NCBI GenBank assembly: GCA_035528235.1
Contig: DATKZB010000139.1
Span: 1-30,994 of the forward strand
Source: DATKZB01 sp035528235
GTDB lineage: Bacteria; Planctomycetota; Phycisphaerae; FEN-1346
Direction: 5' to 3'
Length of the DNA stretch: 30,994 bases
Every line of letters starts with the position of its first letter. Within the stretch, counting starts at the first letter, position 1. The position numbers and the translations under genes are program-made. Below are positions 14,703 to 23,509 of the stretch, piece after piece. The notes beneath the pieces were generated by a model. It had not been told where the DNA came from and did no database searches. It saw nothing but the letters and a program-made list of their open reading frames with translations.

Positions 14703-17036
14703 ATGGCCCACGAGGTCAATCCGGCCCCGGCCGACGAACCGCAGGGCGGCCCGTCCTCGGCCCTTGTGCCCGAGGACGGGCCGGACATCGGCCTCGAGGC
14801 ACAGCCGGAAGCCGCCCTGCCACGGCAGGCCGTGCTGGTGGGCGGCGTGCTCCTGCTCGTCGGCGCCGTCGTGGCCACGGTGTGGCTCCTGGCGGTCGGT
14901 GCCCGCGAGCCGTCTCCCGCCCCGGTGCAACCAACCGTTGCGCCCGCCAGTGTGGGAACGGTACCCCCGCCCACCCGCGAGCCCCCGGCGCCGCCGGAGG
15001 CCCTCTCCTTGACCGTCGCCGAGAAGGCCTGCGCCGACGGCGACTACACGGCGGCACTGGACTGTTACCGACGCCTTATCGCCAAGGCCCGCCTCGGTGG
15101 CAGCGAGGAAGCCGATGCCGACCTGGTGCTGGACTTCCTCGTCCTTCGCCTGGCCCAGGCCCAACTGCGTGCCGGCCGCACGGGCGAGGCCAAGGACCAG
15201 TTGAACCTGCTGACCGACAGCCGCTCGCCGCTCGTCCGCGGCTTGGCGTGCTTCCAGGTGGCCGTGCTGGACCTGGAGGAGGGGCAGTACCTGTCGGCCC
15301 GGACTCAGGCCTACCGTGCCCTGGCCATCCTCGGCGCCAGCCAGAAGGGGGCCCAACTGGAATCGGCCTGCGATTTTCTGGTGGCCGTGGCCCTGTCGCG
15401 CAAGGCCCTGGTGTTCTACAGCCGGGACGCCGACCTGCCGGCGCCGGTCATTCCCGAATCGAGCCTTTTCTCTACCCTGCACAGCGAAGACGAACTCCGC
15501 CGGGTCCTGTCGGACGGGGTCGACCGCCTCGCCGGCGCGGCGCTCGGACCCAAACTGGACGCCGTCGTCAACGGGAAGGCCGGCCCTCGGTGGACCGTCG
15601 CCTGCGGCGGCGCCCCGGTCGAGGAACTCCTGTGCCGGCTCACCGGTTCGGCCAACGTCAACATCGTGTGGAAGAACGTCGACCCCGCCGCGCGAGACCG
15701 GCCCCTGTTCATGTACGGCGACAAACTCTCTGACCAGCGGGTGATCGAGGTGGCGTGCGGCACGGTGGGGCTGATGGCCCGGCTGAGCGGGACCGAGGTG
15801 ACCATCCACGACCCGCAGGGTTTGGCCTCGACGGCCGACCTGCGCGACCTGCTGCTGCGCGAGGCGGTCTCGGCCTGGCGACGGCTGCTGCTGCGATCCT
15901 CCGATGCCGAGCAGTTCGCCTATGGTCACTTCGCACTCGGCCTGCTGTACGAGTGCCAGAACGACAAGGCCGGCGCCATGACGGAATACCAGGTGCTGGC
16001 CGGGCAGTTCCCCCGTTCGTCGCTCTCTCCGCTGGGGCGGCTGCGGAACGCCTCGATACGGATTGACTTCAAGGACTACGCCGGCGCCCGCCAGGAACTG
16101 CTCGAACTCCTGAACCGCCATCCGGCCTTCCAGGCCACGGACCAGGTCTACCTGCGGCTGGGCGAGGCCACCATGGAGGCCGGTCTCACGGACGAGGCCG
16201 TCGCCACGTTCAAAAAACTCTTCGACCTGGAGCCGGCGCTACCCGTCCGGCTGGCGGCCTGTCTGAAGGCCGGCGCCTGCTGCTACCGCAAGGCCGACTA
16301 CGAGGCGGCGGCGCGGTGGCTCGGCCGATACATCGACCTGTCGGCCGGCCGGACCGGCGACGAACCCGCCCAGGCGGCGCTGCTGCTGGCCCGGAGCCAG
16401 TCTGCCCTGGGGCGGTTCGAACCGGCCTCGGCGGCCCTCACGAAGGCCCTCGAAGCCGAGCCCAGCGAGGCCTTGCGGGTCGACATTCTGCTGGAACTCG
16501 CCCGGACGCTGATGCGGCAGGACGAACTGGCCATGGCCATCGCCGTCGTCGAGAGCATCCGCCGAGACAGCGTCCCGGCCGACAAGGCCGACGAGGCCGT
16601 TCTGCTGCATGCCCAGATCCTGCGGGCCGTCGGCCTGGCCGACAAGGCCGCGATGCAGCTCCAGGCCCAGATGGCATCGGCCACATCGGACCAGAACCGC
16701 GCGCGAATGGCCATCGAACTGGCCCGGTGCCATATCGACGCCGGAAAACTCATGGATGCCCATCGCCAGTTGGCGGCCGTCCTGACCGATGTCGGGACCG
16801 GCCCGCTCGCCATCGAGGCGGCCTGTGAACTGGCCGAGGTCTGCCTGAAGGTCGGCCAGGCCGACCACGCCGTCAGCGTGTGCCAACACGCGCTCAGCCT
16901 GCCGCTGCCGGACGCCACACGACGACGCCTGCTCAACATCCTGGGGGTGGCCCACGTCCGGATGCGCGACTACGACCGCGCGGCGTTGGCCTTCTCGGCC
17001 CTGGCGCCCGAGGCGAAAGGAGCTGCGACCCCATGA
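14703..17036 (+). CDS. Large membrane-anchored TPR protein with possible STN/N0-like domain
   Basis: A 777-residue protein of no named flagellar family that I recognise. It has a cytoplasmic N-terminus, one membrane helix at about 43-65 (AVLVGGVLLLVGAVVATVWL) and a Pro-rich linker (68-99), then a large, probably periplasmic part rich in TPR-like helix pairs (about 101-240 and 375-777; for example GDYTAALDCYRRLI and YDRAALAFSAL). Between them, about 296-371 (APVEELLCRLTGSANVNIVW to LMARLSGTEVTIHD) has the beta-alpha-beta layout of a secretin N0/STN domain; this is inference. The start at 14703 is the first good in-frame ATG after the sigma-54 promoter, though its ribosome site is weak. As first gene of the operon it may be a scaffold around the basal body or stator, comparable in layout to Campylobacter PflA. 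Confidence 0.75.
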   Translation: MAHEVNPAPADEPQGGPSSALVPEDGPDIGLEAQPEAALPRQAVLVGGVLLLVGAVVATVWLLAVGAREPSPAPVQPTVAPASVGTVPPPTREPPAPPEALSLTVAEKACADGDYTAALDCYRRLIAKARLGGSEEADADLVLDFLVLRLAQAQLRAGRTGEAKDQLNLLTDSRSPLVRGLACFQVAVLDLEEGQYLSARTQAYRALAILGASQKGAQLESACDFLVAVALSRKALVFYSRDADLPAPVIPESSLFSTLHSEDELRRVLSDGVDRLAGAALGPKLDAVVNGKAGPRWTVACGGAPVEELLCRLTGSANVNIVWKNVDPAARDRPLFMYGDKLSDQRVIEVACGTVGLMARLSGTEVTIHDPQGLASTADLRDLLLREAVSAWRRLLLRSSDAEQFAYGHFALGLLYECQNDKAGAMTEYQVLAGQFPRSSLSPLGRLRNASIRIDFKDYAGARQELLELLNRHPAFQATDQVYLRLGEATMEAGLTDEAVATFKKLFDLEPALPVRLAACLKAGACCYRKADYEAAARWLGRYIDLSAGRTGDEPAQAALLLARSQSALGRFEPASAALTKALEAEPSEALRVDILLELARTLMRQDELAMAIAVVESIRRDSVPADKADEAVLLHAQILRAVGLADKAAMQLQAQMASATSDQNRARMAIELARCHIDAGKLMDAHRQLAAVLTDVGTGPLAIEAACELAEVCLKVGQADHAVSVCQHALSLPLPDATRRRLLNILGVAHVRMRDYDRAALAFSALAPEAKGAATP

Positions 17037-17884
17037 CGCGCCTCACCGGGTTGGCGATGTGGTTGACAGGGGTGGCGGCAGCAGCGGTTGCCATGGCCGC
17101 CGAGGCCGACCCCCTGATCAACGAGGCCCAACAGAACCGGCGCGAACTTATCCGGTCGCTCATCGCCTCGCCCACGGGCGACTCAGCCGACGCCGAACTC
17201 CAGGAAACCATGGACCGAATCCAGACCATCCGCATGCGACCCAAGGCGCCCGCGACCGACACGGCCCCGCCCAAGGGCGCCGAGGCCGCCGGGCCCGACG
17301 CCCAGGGCAGAACCGCCGAGGCTCAACAGCCCCCGAAGAAGCCCGAAGGGCTGGTCACGGCCGAAGACCTGAAGCGGCTTCGGGGGTTGCCCGCCGACCG
17401 CATCGGCGATCCCCTCGCCCTGGCCGACGCCCTGTTCGCGGCCGGACATCACAAAGAGGCCTGTGCCTTCTACGAGGCCGTCCTCAAGGGCGACAAGGAC
17501 AACAAGGACGCTGCGGGCCGGGCGTGGGTCCTGTTCCAGATGGCCAACTGCCAGCGCCGCAGCGACCCCACCAAGGCCGTCGAGTTGTACGGCCGCGTGG
17601 TGACCGAGCACGCCGACTCGCTGTGGGCCCGGGTCGCCGAAACGTATCGCGGCGTGCTTCAGGGAATCACGGGGGCCGCCGCCATCGAGATGCCGAAGCC
17701 CGTGGCCGCAACCCCGGGCGAGAAGCCCGCGCCGCCCTCGACCGAGAAGACGGCGCTGCCGCCGGAGAAGCCCGTGGCCACGCCGCCAACAGAGAAGATT
17801 GCGCCGCCGGCACCGACGCCTGCGGCTACACCGTCGACCGAGAAGACCGCGCCGCCGGCGCCGCCGGAAAGCAAGGCTCCATGA
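17033..17884 (+). CDS. Secreted TPR-type protein with repetitive Pro-rich tail
   Basis: A 283-residue protein with a Sec signal peptide (about 1-23, ending AMAA before EADP). A helical stretch (28-68) is followed by a Pro/Ala linker and a TPR-like pair of repeats (about 127-210: PLALADALFAAGHHKEACAF, then AVELYGRVVTEHADSLWARV). The last 60 residues are a low-complexity repeat of STEKTA/PPTEKIA-type units. Start and stop overlap both neighbours as ATGA, so its translation is coupled to the large TPR protein and to the activator that follows. It probably works with the large TPR protein in the envelope. No enzyme motif is visible and the family is unknown to me. AGGAG lies 10 nt before the ATG. 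Confidence 0.75.
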   Translation: MTRLTGLAMWLTGVAAAAVAMAAEADPLINEAQQNRRELIRSLIASPTGDSADAELQETMDRIQTIRMRPKAPATDTAPPKGAEAAGPDAQGRTAEAQQPPKKPEGLVTAEDLKRLRGLPADRIGDPLALADALFAAGHHKEACAFYEAVLKGDKDNKDAAGRAWVLFQMANCQRRSDPTKAVELYGRVVTEHADSLWARVAETYRGVLQGITGAAAIEMPKPVAATPGEKPAPPSTEKTALPPEKPVATPPTEKIAPPAPTPAATPSTEKTAPPAPPESKAP

Positions 17885-19275
17885 AGGATTCGGTCCATCC
17901 GAACGTGCTGATCGTGGGTTGCGACGGCCCCACCACGCGCCTGCTGCTGGAGGTGCTGGCCGCGCGGGGCATTCGCGGCACGGTTGCCCGCGACGCCAAG
18001 GCCGCCCGCGACCATCTGGAGCAGGGGCGATGGGACCTCGTGCTTGCCGAACTCGACGCGCCCCAGGGCGGCGGCATGGGTGTCGTCGAGGAGGCGAAAC
18101 TCCGGGGCCCCGAGTTGCCGGTCGTGATGCTGGCCCGCCGGGGGGCCGTCCCGACGGTCGTCCGGGCGCTCCGCGCCGGGTGCGAGGATTACCTGGTCGA
18201 GCCCCTCGAGCGCCCCGCGATCGAACAGATGCTCGATTCGCTGCTGCCGAACCGTCCCGTGCCGGTCGCCGACGGGGCCGACGACGGGGCCCCCAGCCCC
18301 TATCGCATCGTCGGCCGCAGCCCGGCCCTGCTCGAGGCGGTGGCCCTGGCCAAGAAGGTCGCGCCGACGTCCGCCCCGGTCCTCATCGCCGGCGAAAGCG
18401 GCACCGGCAAGGAACTCATCGCCCATCTCGTGCACCAGGCCAGCCGCCGCGCGGCCGGCCCGTACGTGCGGGTCAACTGCGCGGCCCTGAGCGAGTCGCT
18501 GCTGGAGAGCGAACTCTTCGGGCACGAGCGTGGGGCCTTCACGGGGGCCGTCATCGAGCGCAAGGGCCGCTTCGAACTGGCCAACGGCGGCACGCTGCTG
18601 CTCGACGAGATTACCGAGACGGGCCCGCGGCTCCAGGCCGAACTGCTGCGGGTGCTCGACCAGCAGGACTTCGAGCGCGTGGGCGGGTCGCAACCCATCC
18701 GCGTCAGCGTCCGGATCATCAGCACGACCAACACCGACCTGGGCCGGCTGGTCCGTCTGGGGCGGTTCCGGGCCGACCTCTACTACCGGTTGGCGGGCGT
18801 GCGGCTGACGGTGCCGCCGCTTCGCCACCGCAAGGAGGACATCCCGGTGCTGGCGTGGCACTTTGTGAACGAGTTTGCCCGCGAGGTCCGCCGCTCCATC
18901 AGGCAACTCGACCCGGACATGATGCACCTGTACTACCAGTACCCGTGGCCGGGCAACGTGCGGCAACTGCGGAACATGGTCCGCACGGGGCTCATCCTGG
19001 GGTCGAGCGACGTGCTGTCGCTGGCCGAGGCCCCGTGGCTGCGGGCCGAACTGGCACCGGCCGCCCCGGGCGACGGCCAGGCCAGCCTGCGGCTGCGCGA
19101 CGTCGAACGCCGTGCCATCCTCGAAGCCTTCCGCATCACCAACCGCAACCAGGTCAAGGCCGCCGCGCTGCTGGGCATTACGGACCGCACGCTCCGCGAG
19201 AAACTGCGCCGCTACCGCCAGAAAGACGCCGTGCAGGAAAGAGAGGACATGCAATGCCTCAAGGAACCGGCCTGA
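17881..19275 (+). CDS. Second sigma-54 activator, with a degenerate receiver domain
   Basis: A 464-residue NtrC-type regulator: receiver-like domain (7-115), AAA+ domain (about 142-380) and Fis-type helix-turn-helix (about 422-446, QVKAAALLGITDRTLREKL). AAA+ motifs are intact: GESGTGKE (171-178), GAFTGA (218-223), LLLDE (239-243) and WPGNVRQL (356-363). The receiver fold is recognisable, but the acceptor Asp position is Glu57 (WDLVLAELDAP), the conserved Thr is Ala85 (VVMLARRG) and the conserved Lys is Glu107 (DYLVEPLE). Phosphorylation by a histidine kinase is therefore unlikely, as with Caulobacter FlbD or FleQ-type regulators. Its place inside the operon suggests feedback control of later flagellar promoters. 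Its 3' end overlaps flgB by 22 nt. Confidence 0.92.
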   Translation: MKDSVHPNVLIVGCDGPTTRLLLEVLAARGIRGTVARDAKAARDHLEQGRWDLVLAELDAPQGGGMGVVEEAKLRGPELPVVMLARRGAVPTVVRALRAGCEDYLVEPLERPAIEQMLDSLLPNRPVPVADGADDGAPSPYRIVGRSPALLEAVALAKKVAPTSAPVLIAGESGTGKELIAHLVHQASRRAAGPYVRVNCAALSESLLESELFGHERGAFTGAVIERKGRFELANGGTLLLDEITETGPRLQAELLRVLDQQDFERVGGSQPIRVSVRIISTTNTDLGRLVRLGRFRADLYYRLAGVRLTVPPLRHRKEDIPVLAWHFVNEFAREVRRSIRQLDPDMMHLYYQYPWPGNVRQLRNMVRTGLILGSSDVLSLAEAPWLRAELAPAAPGDGQASLRLRDVERRAILEAFRITNRNQVKAAALLGITDRTLREKLRRYRQKDAVQEREDMQCLKEPA

Positions 19276-19610
19276 TCGGCCACCTCGATGCCGGCCTTCG
19301 GGCGACGAGCCTGCGGCAGACGACCATCGCGAACAACATCGCCAACATGGCCACGCCCGGCTATCGCCGCGTGACGCTGCCCTTCGAGGGAATCTTCGCC
19401 GACGCCCTGAAATCCGGCAGGCCCGTCGACTTCGACGACGTCGCCTCGTGCATCGTCCAGCCGCGGACCGACCCGCTGAACGAGCACGGCAACGACGTCG
19501 AACTCGACGCCGAGGTCGCCGAACTCGTCCGGAACTCGGCGCTGTACAAGACCTACATGCGCGTCCTGAACCGCATGTACCGCCAGATGGACCTGGCTAT
19601 TCAGGGATAG
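19254..19610 (+). CDS. flgB: FlgB proximal rod protein
   Basis: Proximal rod protein of 118 residues (family about 130). It contains HLDAGLRATSLRQTTIANNI followed by ANMATPGYRR, the rod-family signature, and ends in a long D0 helix (VAELVRNSALYKTYMRVLNR, MYRQMDLAIQG) that fits FlgB. The ATG at 19254 lies 22 nt inside the 3' end of the activator gene and follows GAGAGGA. The order flgB-flgC-fliE-fliF-fliG is the standard basal-body operon. Confidence 0.93.
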   Translation: MPQGTGLIGHLDAGLRATSLRQTTIANNIANMATPGYRRVTLPFEGIFADALKSGRPVDFDDVASCIVQPRTDPLNEHGNDVELDAEVAELVRNSALYKTYMRVLNRMYRQMDLAIQG

Positions 19611-19635
19611 CGCGAGAGAGGCAAGGAGCGGAACC

Positions 19636-20040
19636 ATGGGCGTCGATGGCGTCTCCCCGATGGTGGACATCGCCGTGTCGGGCCTGAGGGCCCAGTCGCT
19701 TCGGCTGAACCTCATCTCGGCCAACATCGCCAACGCCGAGACCACCCACACGGCCACCGGCAGACCCTATCGGCGCCAGGACGTCGTCCTGGCCACTACG
19801 CCCGAGAACCTGGGCGGCGTCACGGTCATCAGCATCGCCAGGGACCAGAGCGCGTTCCAGTCGGTCCTCATTCCGGGCCACCCCGACGCCGACGAACAGG
19901 GGTACGTCGAGATGCCCAACGTCCAACTGCCGACCGAGATGATGAACCTCGTCTTCGCCAGCCGAGCCTACGAGGCCAACGTCGCCGTCCTCAAACGGTA
20001 CCAGGATATGGTGGAAGCCACGATCGAACTGTTGCGCTAG
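19636..20040 (+). CDS. flgC: FlgC proximal rod protein
   Basis: Rod protein of 134 residues. It starts MGVDGVSPMVDIAVSGLRAQ and has RLNLISANIANAETTHTATG followed by RPYRRQDVVL, the FlgC signature. The GYVEMPNVQLPTEMMNLVFA motif followed by SRAYEANVAVLKRYQDM is essentially the canonical FlgC C-terminus. AAGGAG lies 7 nt before the ATG. It is flanked by flgB and fliE. Confidence 0.96.
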   Translation: MGVDGVSPMVDIAVSGLRAQSLRLNLISANIANAETTHTATGRPYRRQDVVLATTPENLGGVTVISIARDQSAFQSVLIPGHPDADEQGYVEMPNVQLPTEMMNLVFASRAYEANVAVLKRYQDMVEATIELLR

Positions 20041-20051
20041 GGAGAGCCGTC

Positions 20052-20351
20052 ATGACCATTCAGGGACTCAGTGCCATCGGCACGCAGCCGATCTACCCGC
20101 CGGCTGCCGGCCGGCCGCCGAACTCGCCGCAGACAGACTTCGGCGGCGTGATTCGGGGAGCCGTCGATTCGGTCAACGCCCAGCAGGCCGAGTCGGCGAC
20201 CAGTGTCCAGCAACTCCTCGGCGGGGCCACACGCGACGTCCTGCCCGTCATCCAGGCCGTTGCCAAGGCCGACATGAGTTTCCGCCTGCTCATCGCCGTC
20301 CGCAACAAGGTCATCGAGGCTTACAAGCAGACCATGAGCATGCCCCTGTGA
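20052..20351 (+). CDS. fliE: FliE MS ring-rod junction protein
   Basis: A 99-residue protein linking the MS ring and export gate to the rod. The C-terminal half is diagnostic: QAVAKADMSFRLLIAVRNKV followed by IEAYKQTMSMPL, matching the FliE pattern ...A..a..sfql...vRNKvv.AYqeim.M.v. The first 35 residues are variable and proline-rich. GGAGAG precedes the ATG by 5 nt. It is followed by fliF, with which FliE interacts. Confidence 0.95.
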   Translation: MTIQGLSAIGTQPIYPPAAGRPPNSPQTDFGGVIRGAVDSVNAQQAESATSVQQLLGGATRDVLPVIQAVAKADMSFRLLIAVRNKVIEAYKQTMSMPL

Positions 20352-20395
20352 CCGGAGGCGAGAACCGGAACCCGAACTGCTGAAGCGTGGAGCCC

Positions 20396-21937
20396 ATGTT
20401 CCAGAACGTGCTCGAAGTGTGGCGACGGACGCGACCCATGCAGCGGATCGTGCTGGTCGCGGTGCTGCTGGCCTGCGCCGGCGCGGCGGCACTACTGGTC
20501 GGCTGGGCCAGCCAGCCGGAGATGGCCCTGCTCTATTCGAACCTGGCGCCCGAGGATGCCGCCAAGATCGTCGACAAGGTCCGCGAACTCGGCATCGCCT
20601 ACGAGGTCAAGCAGGGCGGCTCGGCCGTGTACGTGCCCGTTGAGGAGAAGTACACGGTCTGGCTCCAACTGGCCGGCGACGGGCTGCCCTCCGGCGACAA
20701 CCCGGGGTACCGCATCCTCGACGACGAGAAGATCGGGGCCGGGCCCTTTACCCAGCGCATCAACTACACCCGGGCCATGGAAGGCGAACTCGCCAAGACG
20801 ATCAGCCTGATTGAGGGCATCTTGGCCGCCCGCGTGCACATCGTCCGCCCGGCCAGCAACCTCTTCCGCCAGGACGAGAAGGGCGCCACGGCCACCGTGG
20901 CCCTGCAGGTCCGGCCCGGCTGGCGGCTGGGGCCCGGCTCCGTGGCCGCCATCGTCCATCTGGTGGCCCACAGCGTCGAGAACCTGCGGGCCGAGAACGT
21001 CGTCGTCGTCGACAACACCGGCCACCTGCTCTCCGGCGGCGCCGACTCGCCCATGGCCAGGGGCGCCGGCACACTCTTCGACTACAAGAGCCAGGTGGAG
21101 GAGTACCTGGCCAACAAGGCCGAGAGCATGCTCACAAAGGTCCTCGGGCCGGGGCGGGCCATCGTCCGCGTCGACGCCGTCATCGAGACCAGCAGCGGCA
21201 ACAAGACCATCGAGACGTACGACCCCGAGGGCAAGGCCACCCAGAAGGAAGAACTGACCACCAAGTCCGAGACCCCCGCCGCCCCCGCCGCGGCCGCCGG
21301 CCAGGGCCCGACCGGCGGCGCGTCGACGGAAGAGACCGTCACAACCGATTACCTCGTCAGCCGCACCGTCGAACTGACCACCACCATGGCCGGCAAGATC
21401 ACGTCGATCACCGTCTCGGCCTTCGTGGACCTGTCGAACCCCGAGCCCGCCGCCGACACCCCGGCTGCCGGTACGGCCGCGCCGGCCGCCGCGACGCCCA
21501 CGGAGAAACTCGAACTCGCAGACGTCAAGAAGATCATCCAGAACGCCCTCGGTCTCAAGGAGGCCGACGGCCTGACGGTGGTGGCGGTGCCGTTCCACCA
21601 GCCCGAGACGGTGGCGCCCGAACCCGAGGAAGCGTCGCTGTTTGCCGGCGCCCAGTTCTATCTGGACCTGGCGCGGCACGCGTCGCTGGGGGTGCTGGTG
21701 ATCGGGGCGCTGGTGGTCCTTCGGATCTTCGGCCGCGCGAAACCCCGGCTCGCGCCCGCCGCCGGGGCCGGCGAACTCGAGCCCGGCCTGGGCGGCCGCG
21801 CCATGAACCTCCTGGGCGACGGCGCCGCGGCGCCCCGCGAACTCCGCCAACGCATCACGGCCGCCCTCCAGGAAAACCCGGAAGAGGTCAAGCGCCTCTT
21901 CCAGACGTGGGTGGACGAAGGTCAAGGAGAGACGTAA
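20396..21937 (+). CDS. fliF: FliF MS-ring protein
   Basis: Inner-membrane MS-ring protein, 513 residues. Membrane helices lie at about 16-38 (RIVLVAVLLACAGAAALLVG) and 425-450 (HASLGVLVIGALVVLRIF). Between them is the ring-building region with LYSNLAPEDAAKIVDKVREL, GPFTQRINYTRAMEGELAKT and ARVHIVRPASNLFRQDEKGA, all standard FliF blocks. The FliG-binding tail ends NPEEVKRLFQTWVDEG. A Pro/Ala-rich insert sits in the periplasmic part. The start could be the GTG at 20387 or the ATG at 20396; both precede the conserved region, and I chose the ATG. Confidence 0.96.
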   Translation: MFQNVLEVWRRTRPMQRIVLVAVLLACAGAAALLVGWASQPEMALLYSNLAPEDAAKIVDKVRELGIAYEVKQGGSAVYVPVEEKYTVWLQLAGDGLPSGDNPGYRILDDEKIGAGPFTQRINYTRAMEGELAKTISLIEGILAARVHIVRPASNLFRQDEKGATATVALQVRPGWRLGPGSVAAIVHLVAHSVENLRAENVVVVDNTGHLLSGGADSPMARGAGTLFDYKSQVEEYLANKAESMLTKVLGPGRAIVRVDAVIETSSGNKTIETYDPEGKATQKEELTTKSETPAAPAAAAGQGPTGGASTEETVTTDYLVSRTVELTTTMAGKITSITVSAFVDLSNPEPAADTPAAGTAAPAAATPTEKLELADVKKIIQNALGLKEADGLTVVAVPFHQPETVAPEPEEASLFAGAQFYLDLARHASLGVLVIGALVVLRIFGRAKPRLAPAAGAGELEPGLGGRAMNLLGDGAAAPRELRQRITAALQENPEEVKRLFQTWVDEGQGET

Positions 21938-22939
21938 GTGACGCCCAACGCCATACGCAAAGCCGCCCTGCTGCTGGTGAGCCTCGATCCGGGGACGGCG
22001 GCCGAGTTGCTCAAGGCCGCCCAGCCGGCCATGGTCGCCGAGATCGCCGCCGAACTCGTCTACCTGGGCGCCACGGGCCAGCGCGACGACCCCCCGCGGA
22101 CCAGCCCCCTCGAGGAGTTCTGCGGCCTCATCGGAGGCCAGACCGGCCGGGCCGGCCTCGAACCGTTTATCCGCCAGATGCTGGTCGGGGCCGTCGGCGA
22201 ACGCGAGTCCAAGGAACTCCTCGCCGAGGTCCACCGGCGGGTCGACGCCCGAGACCCCTTCATCCCCATCCGCGGCGCCGATGCCGATGCCCTCTCGCAG
22301 GCCCTCCAGGGCGAGAACCCCCAGGTCGTGGCCCTGGTCCTGTCGGAACTGGCGCCCGACAAGAGCGCCGCGCTGCTGGCGCTGCTCGACGAAACGACCC
22401 GGACCGAGGCCATCCGTCGGATGACGGCGGCCGCCCCCGTCTCGCCGGAGGCCCGGGTCCGCGTGGCGGCCATCGTCCGCCAACGCCTGAGCGCCGTCCG
22501 CGCCAAGCCCGGCGAGGAAGCCGCCGCCCGGCCCCAAGGCCGGCTCCGCCGGGTCGCCCTCCTGCTGCGGGGCGTCAAGACCGACCTGCGGAACAACCTC
22601 GTCAAGACCATCGCCGAACAAGACGCCGAAACGGCCAAGACGGTCCAGAACCTCATGGTCCAGTGGCAGGACATCCCCCTCATCGCCGAACGGTGCCTCC
22701 AGGAGACCCTGCGCGACCTCGATGCGAAGCAACTGGCCCTGGCCCTCGTCGGCGCCGACGCCGCCACCGAGAGAAAGGTCCGCGCCAACATCTCCGAGCG
22801 GGCCAGCGCCATGATCGACGAAGAGCGATCCCTCATGAAGTCGCCCAAGGAAGAGGACACCGAAGCCGCCCGCGAGACCATTCTGAGCGGCCTGCGGCAA
22901 CTGAACGAGAAGGGCGACCTGCAGTTCGAGGAGGCCTGA
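21938..22939 (+). CDS. fliG: FliG motor switch protein
   Basis: Rotor protein of 333 residues that binds FliF, FliM and the stator. The N-terminal domain begins AIRKAALLLVSLDPGTAAEL. The middle-domain EHPQ motif appears as ENPQ (126-129, QGENPQVVALVLSELAPDKS). The C-terminal torque helix region is recognisable (LRDLDAKQLALALVGADAAT, then NISERASAMIDEE) and keeps clustered charged residues. GTG is the start codon, directly abutting the fliF stop. The N-terminal domain is somewhat divergent, which fits co-evolution with the neighbouring FliF tail. Confidence 0.95.
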   Translation: MTPNAIRKAALLLVSLDPGTAAELLKAAQPAMVAEIAAELVYLGATGQRDDPPRTSPLEEFCGLIGGQTGRAGLEPFIRQMLVGAVGERESKELLAEVHRRVDARDPFIPIRGADADALSQALQGENPQVVALVLSELAPDKSAALLALLDETTRTEAIRRMTAAAPVSPEARVRVAAIVRQRLSAVRAKPGEEAAARPQGRLRRVALLLRGVKTDLRNNLVKTIAEQDAETAKTVQNLMVQWQDIPLIAERCLQETLRDLDAKQLALALVGADAATERKVRANISERASAMIDEERSLMKSPKEEDTEAARETILSGLRQLNEKGDLQFEEA

Positions 22940-22943
22940 CCGA

Positions 22944-23507
22944 GTGGCCGAACGACTCTCCATCCAGATTGCCGCGCCGCTGACGGCGGTCCGGACCCTC
23001 TGCCGCGACGCCGACGCCCAGGGCCCCCCCGCGCCGGACGAGACGGCGGCCGAGTCCGCCCAGGCCGCCCTGGAGGCCGAACGCGCCGCCCTGGCCAAGG
23101 CCCGGCAGGCCATCGAGCGTGCGGCAACGGAACTGACCGGCCTGGGGGACACGATCGCCCAGGAGGCCGAGGCTAACATGACACCGCTGGCCGTCGCCAT
23201 CGCGGAGAAGATCCTCAGGCAGGCCGTCGAGGCCGGCCAGTACGACATGAAAACCATCGTGCGCGACGCCCTGCGATCGGCCCCGTCGCGGCGCGAGGTC
23301 GTCGTGCGGATGAACCCCGACGACCTGGCGCGACTGGAGAACGGCGAGGCCGCCGGCAAACCCCTGGCCCTGGGCAACGTCCGCCTGATTGCCGACGCGA
23401 CGGTCGGCCGGGCGGAATGCGTCGTCGAAACCGCCGAAGGAACCGTCGAAGCGCGCCTCCAAGACCAACTCGAACAGGTCCACCAGGCGCTCGCTCAACC
23501 GGAGTAA
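22944..23507 (+). CDS. fliH: FliH export ATPase regulator
   Basis: A 187-residue negative regulator and stator of the FliI ATPase. A coiled-coil, Ala/Glu-rich first half (38-75) is followed by LAVAIAEKILRQAVEAGQYD and REVVVRMNPDDLARLENG. These match the FliH/V-ATPase E-subunit-like pattern (ia.kil..e.......i...al..... v.v.lnp.D...l). GTG start preceded by GAGGAGG. It lies 2 nt before fliI. Confidence 0.9.
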   Translation: MAERLSIQIAAPLTAVRTLCRDADAQGPPAPDETAAESAQAALEAERAALAKARQAIERAATELTGLGDTIAQEAEANMTPLAVAIAEKILRQAVEAGQYDMKTIVRDALRSAPSRREVVVRMNPDDLARLENGEAAGKPLALGNVRLIADATVGRAECVVETAEGTVEARLQDQLEQVHQALAQPE

Positions 23508-23509
23508 CG

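Noticed and set aside
20492..23377. Very long minus-strand open frame opposite fliF-fliH, and similar ones opposite other genes (for example 2684-5203, 8182-10833, 27373-29994)
   Set aside because: These are third-position GC artefacts antisense to clearly recognised flagellar genes. Their products are low-complexity and match no family.
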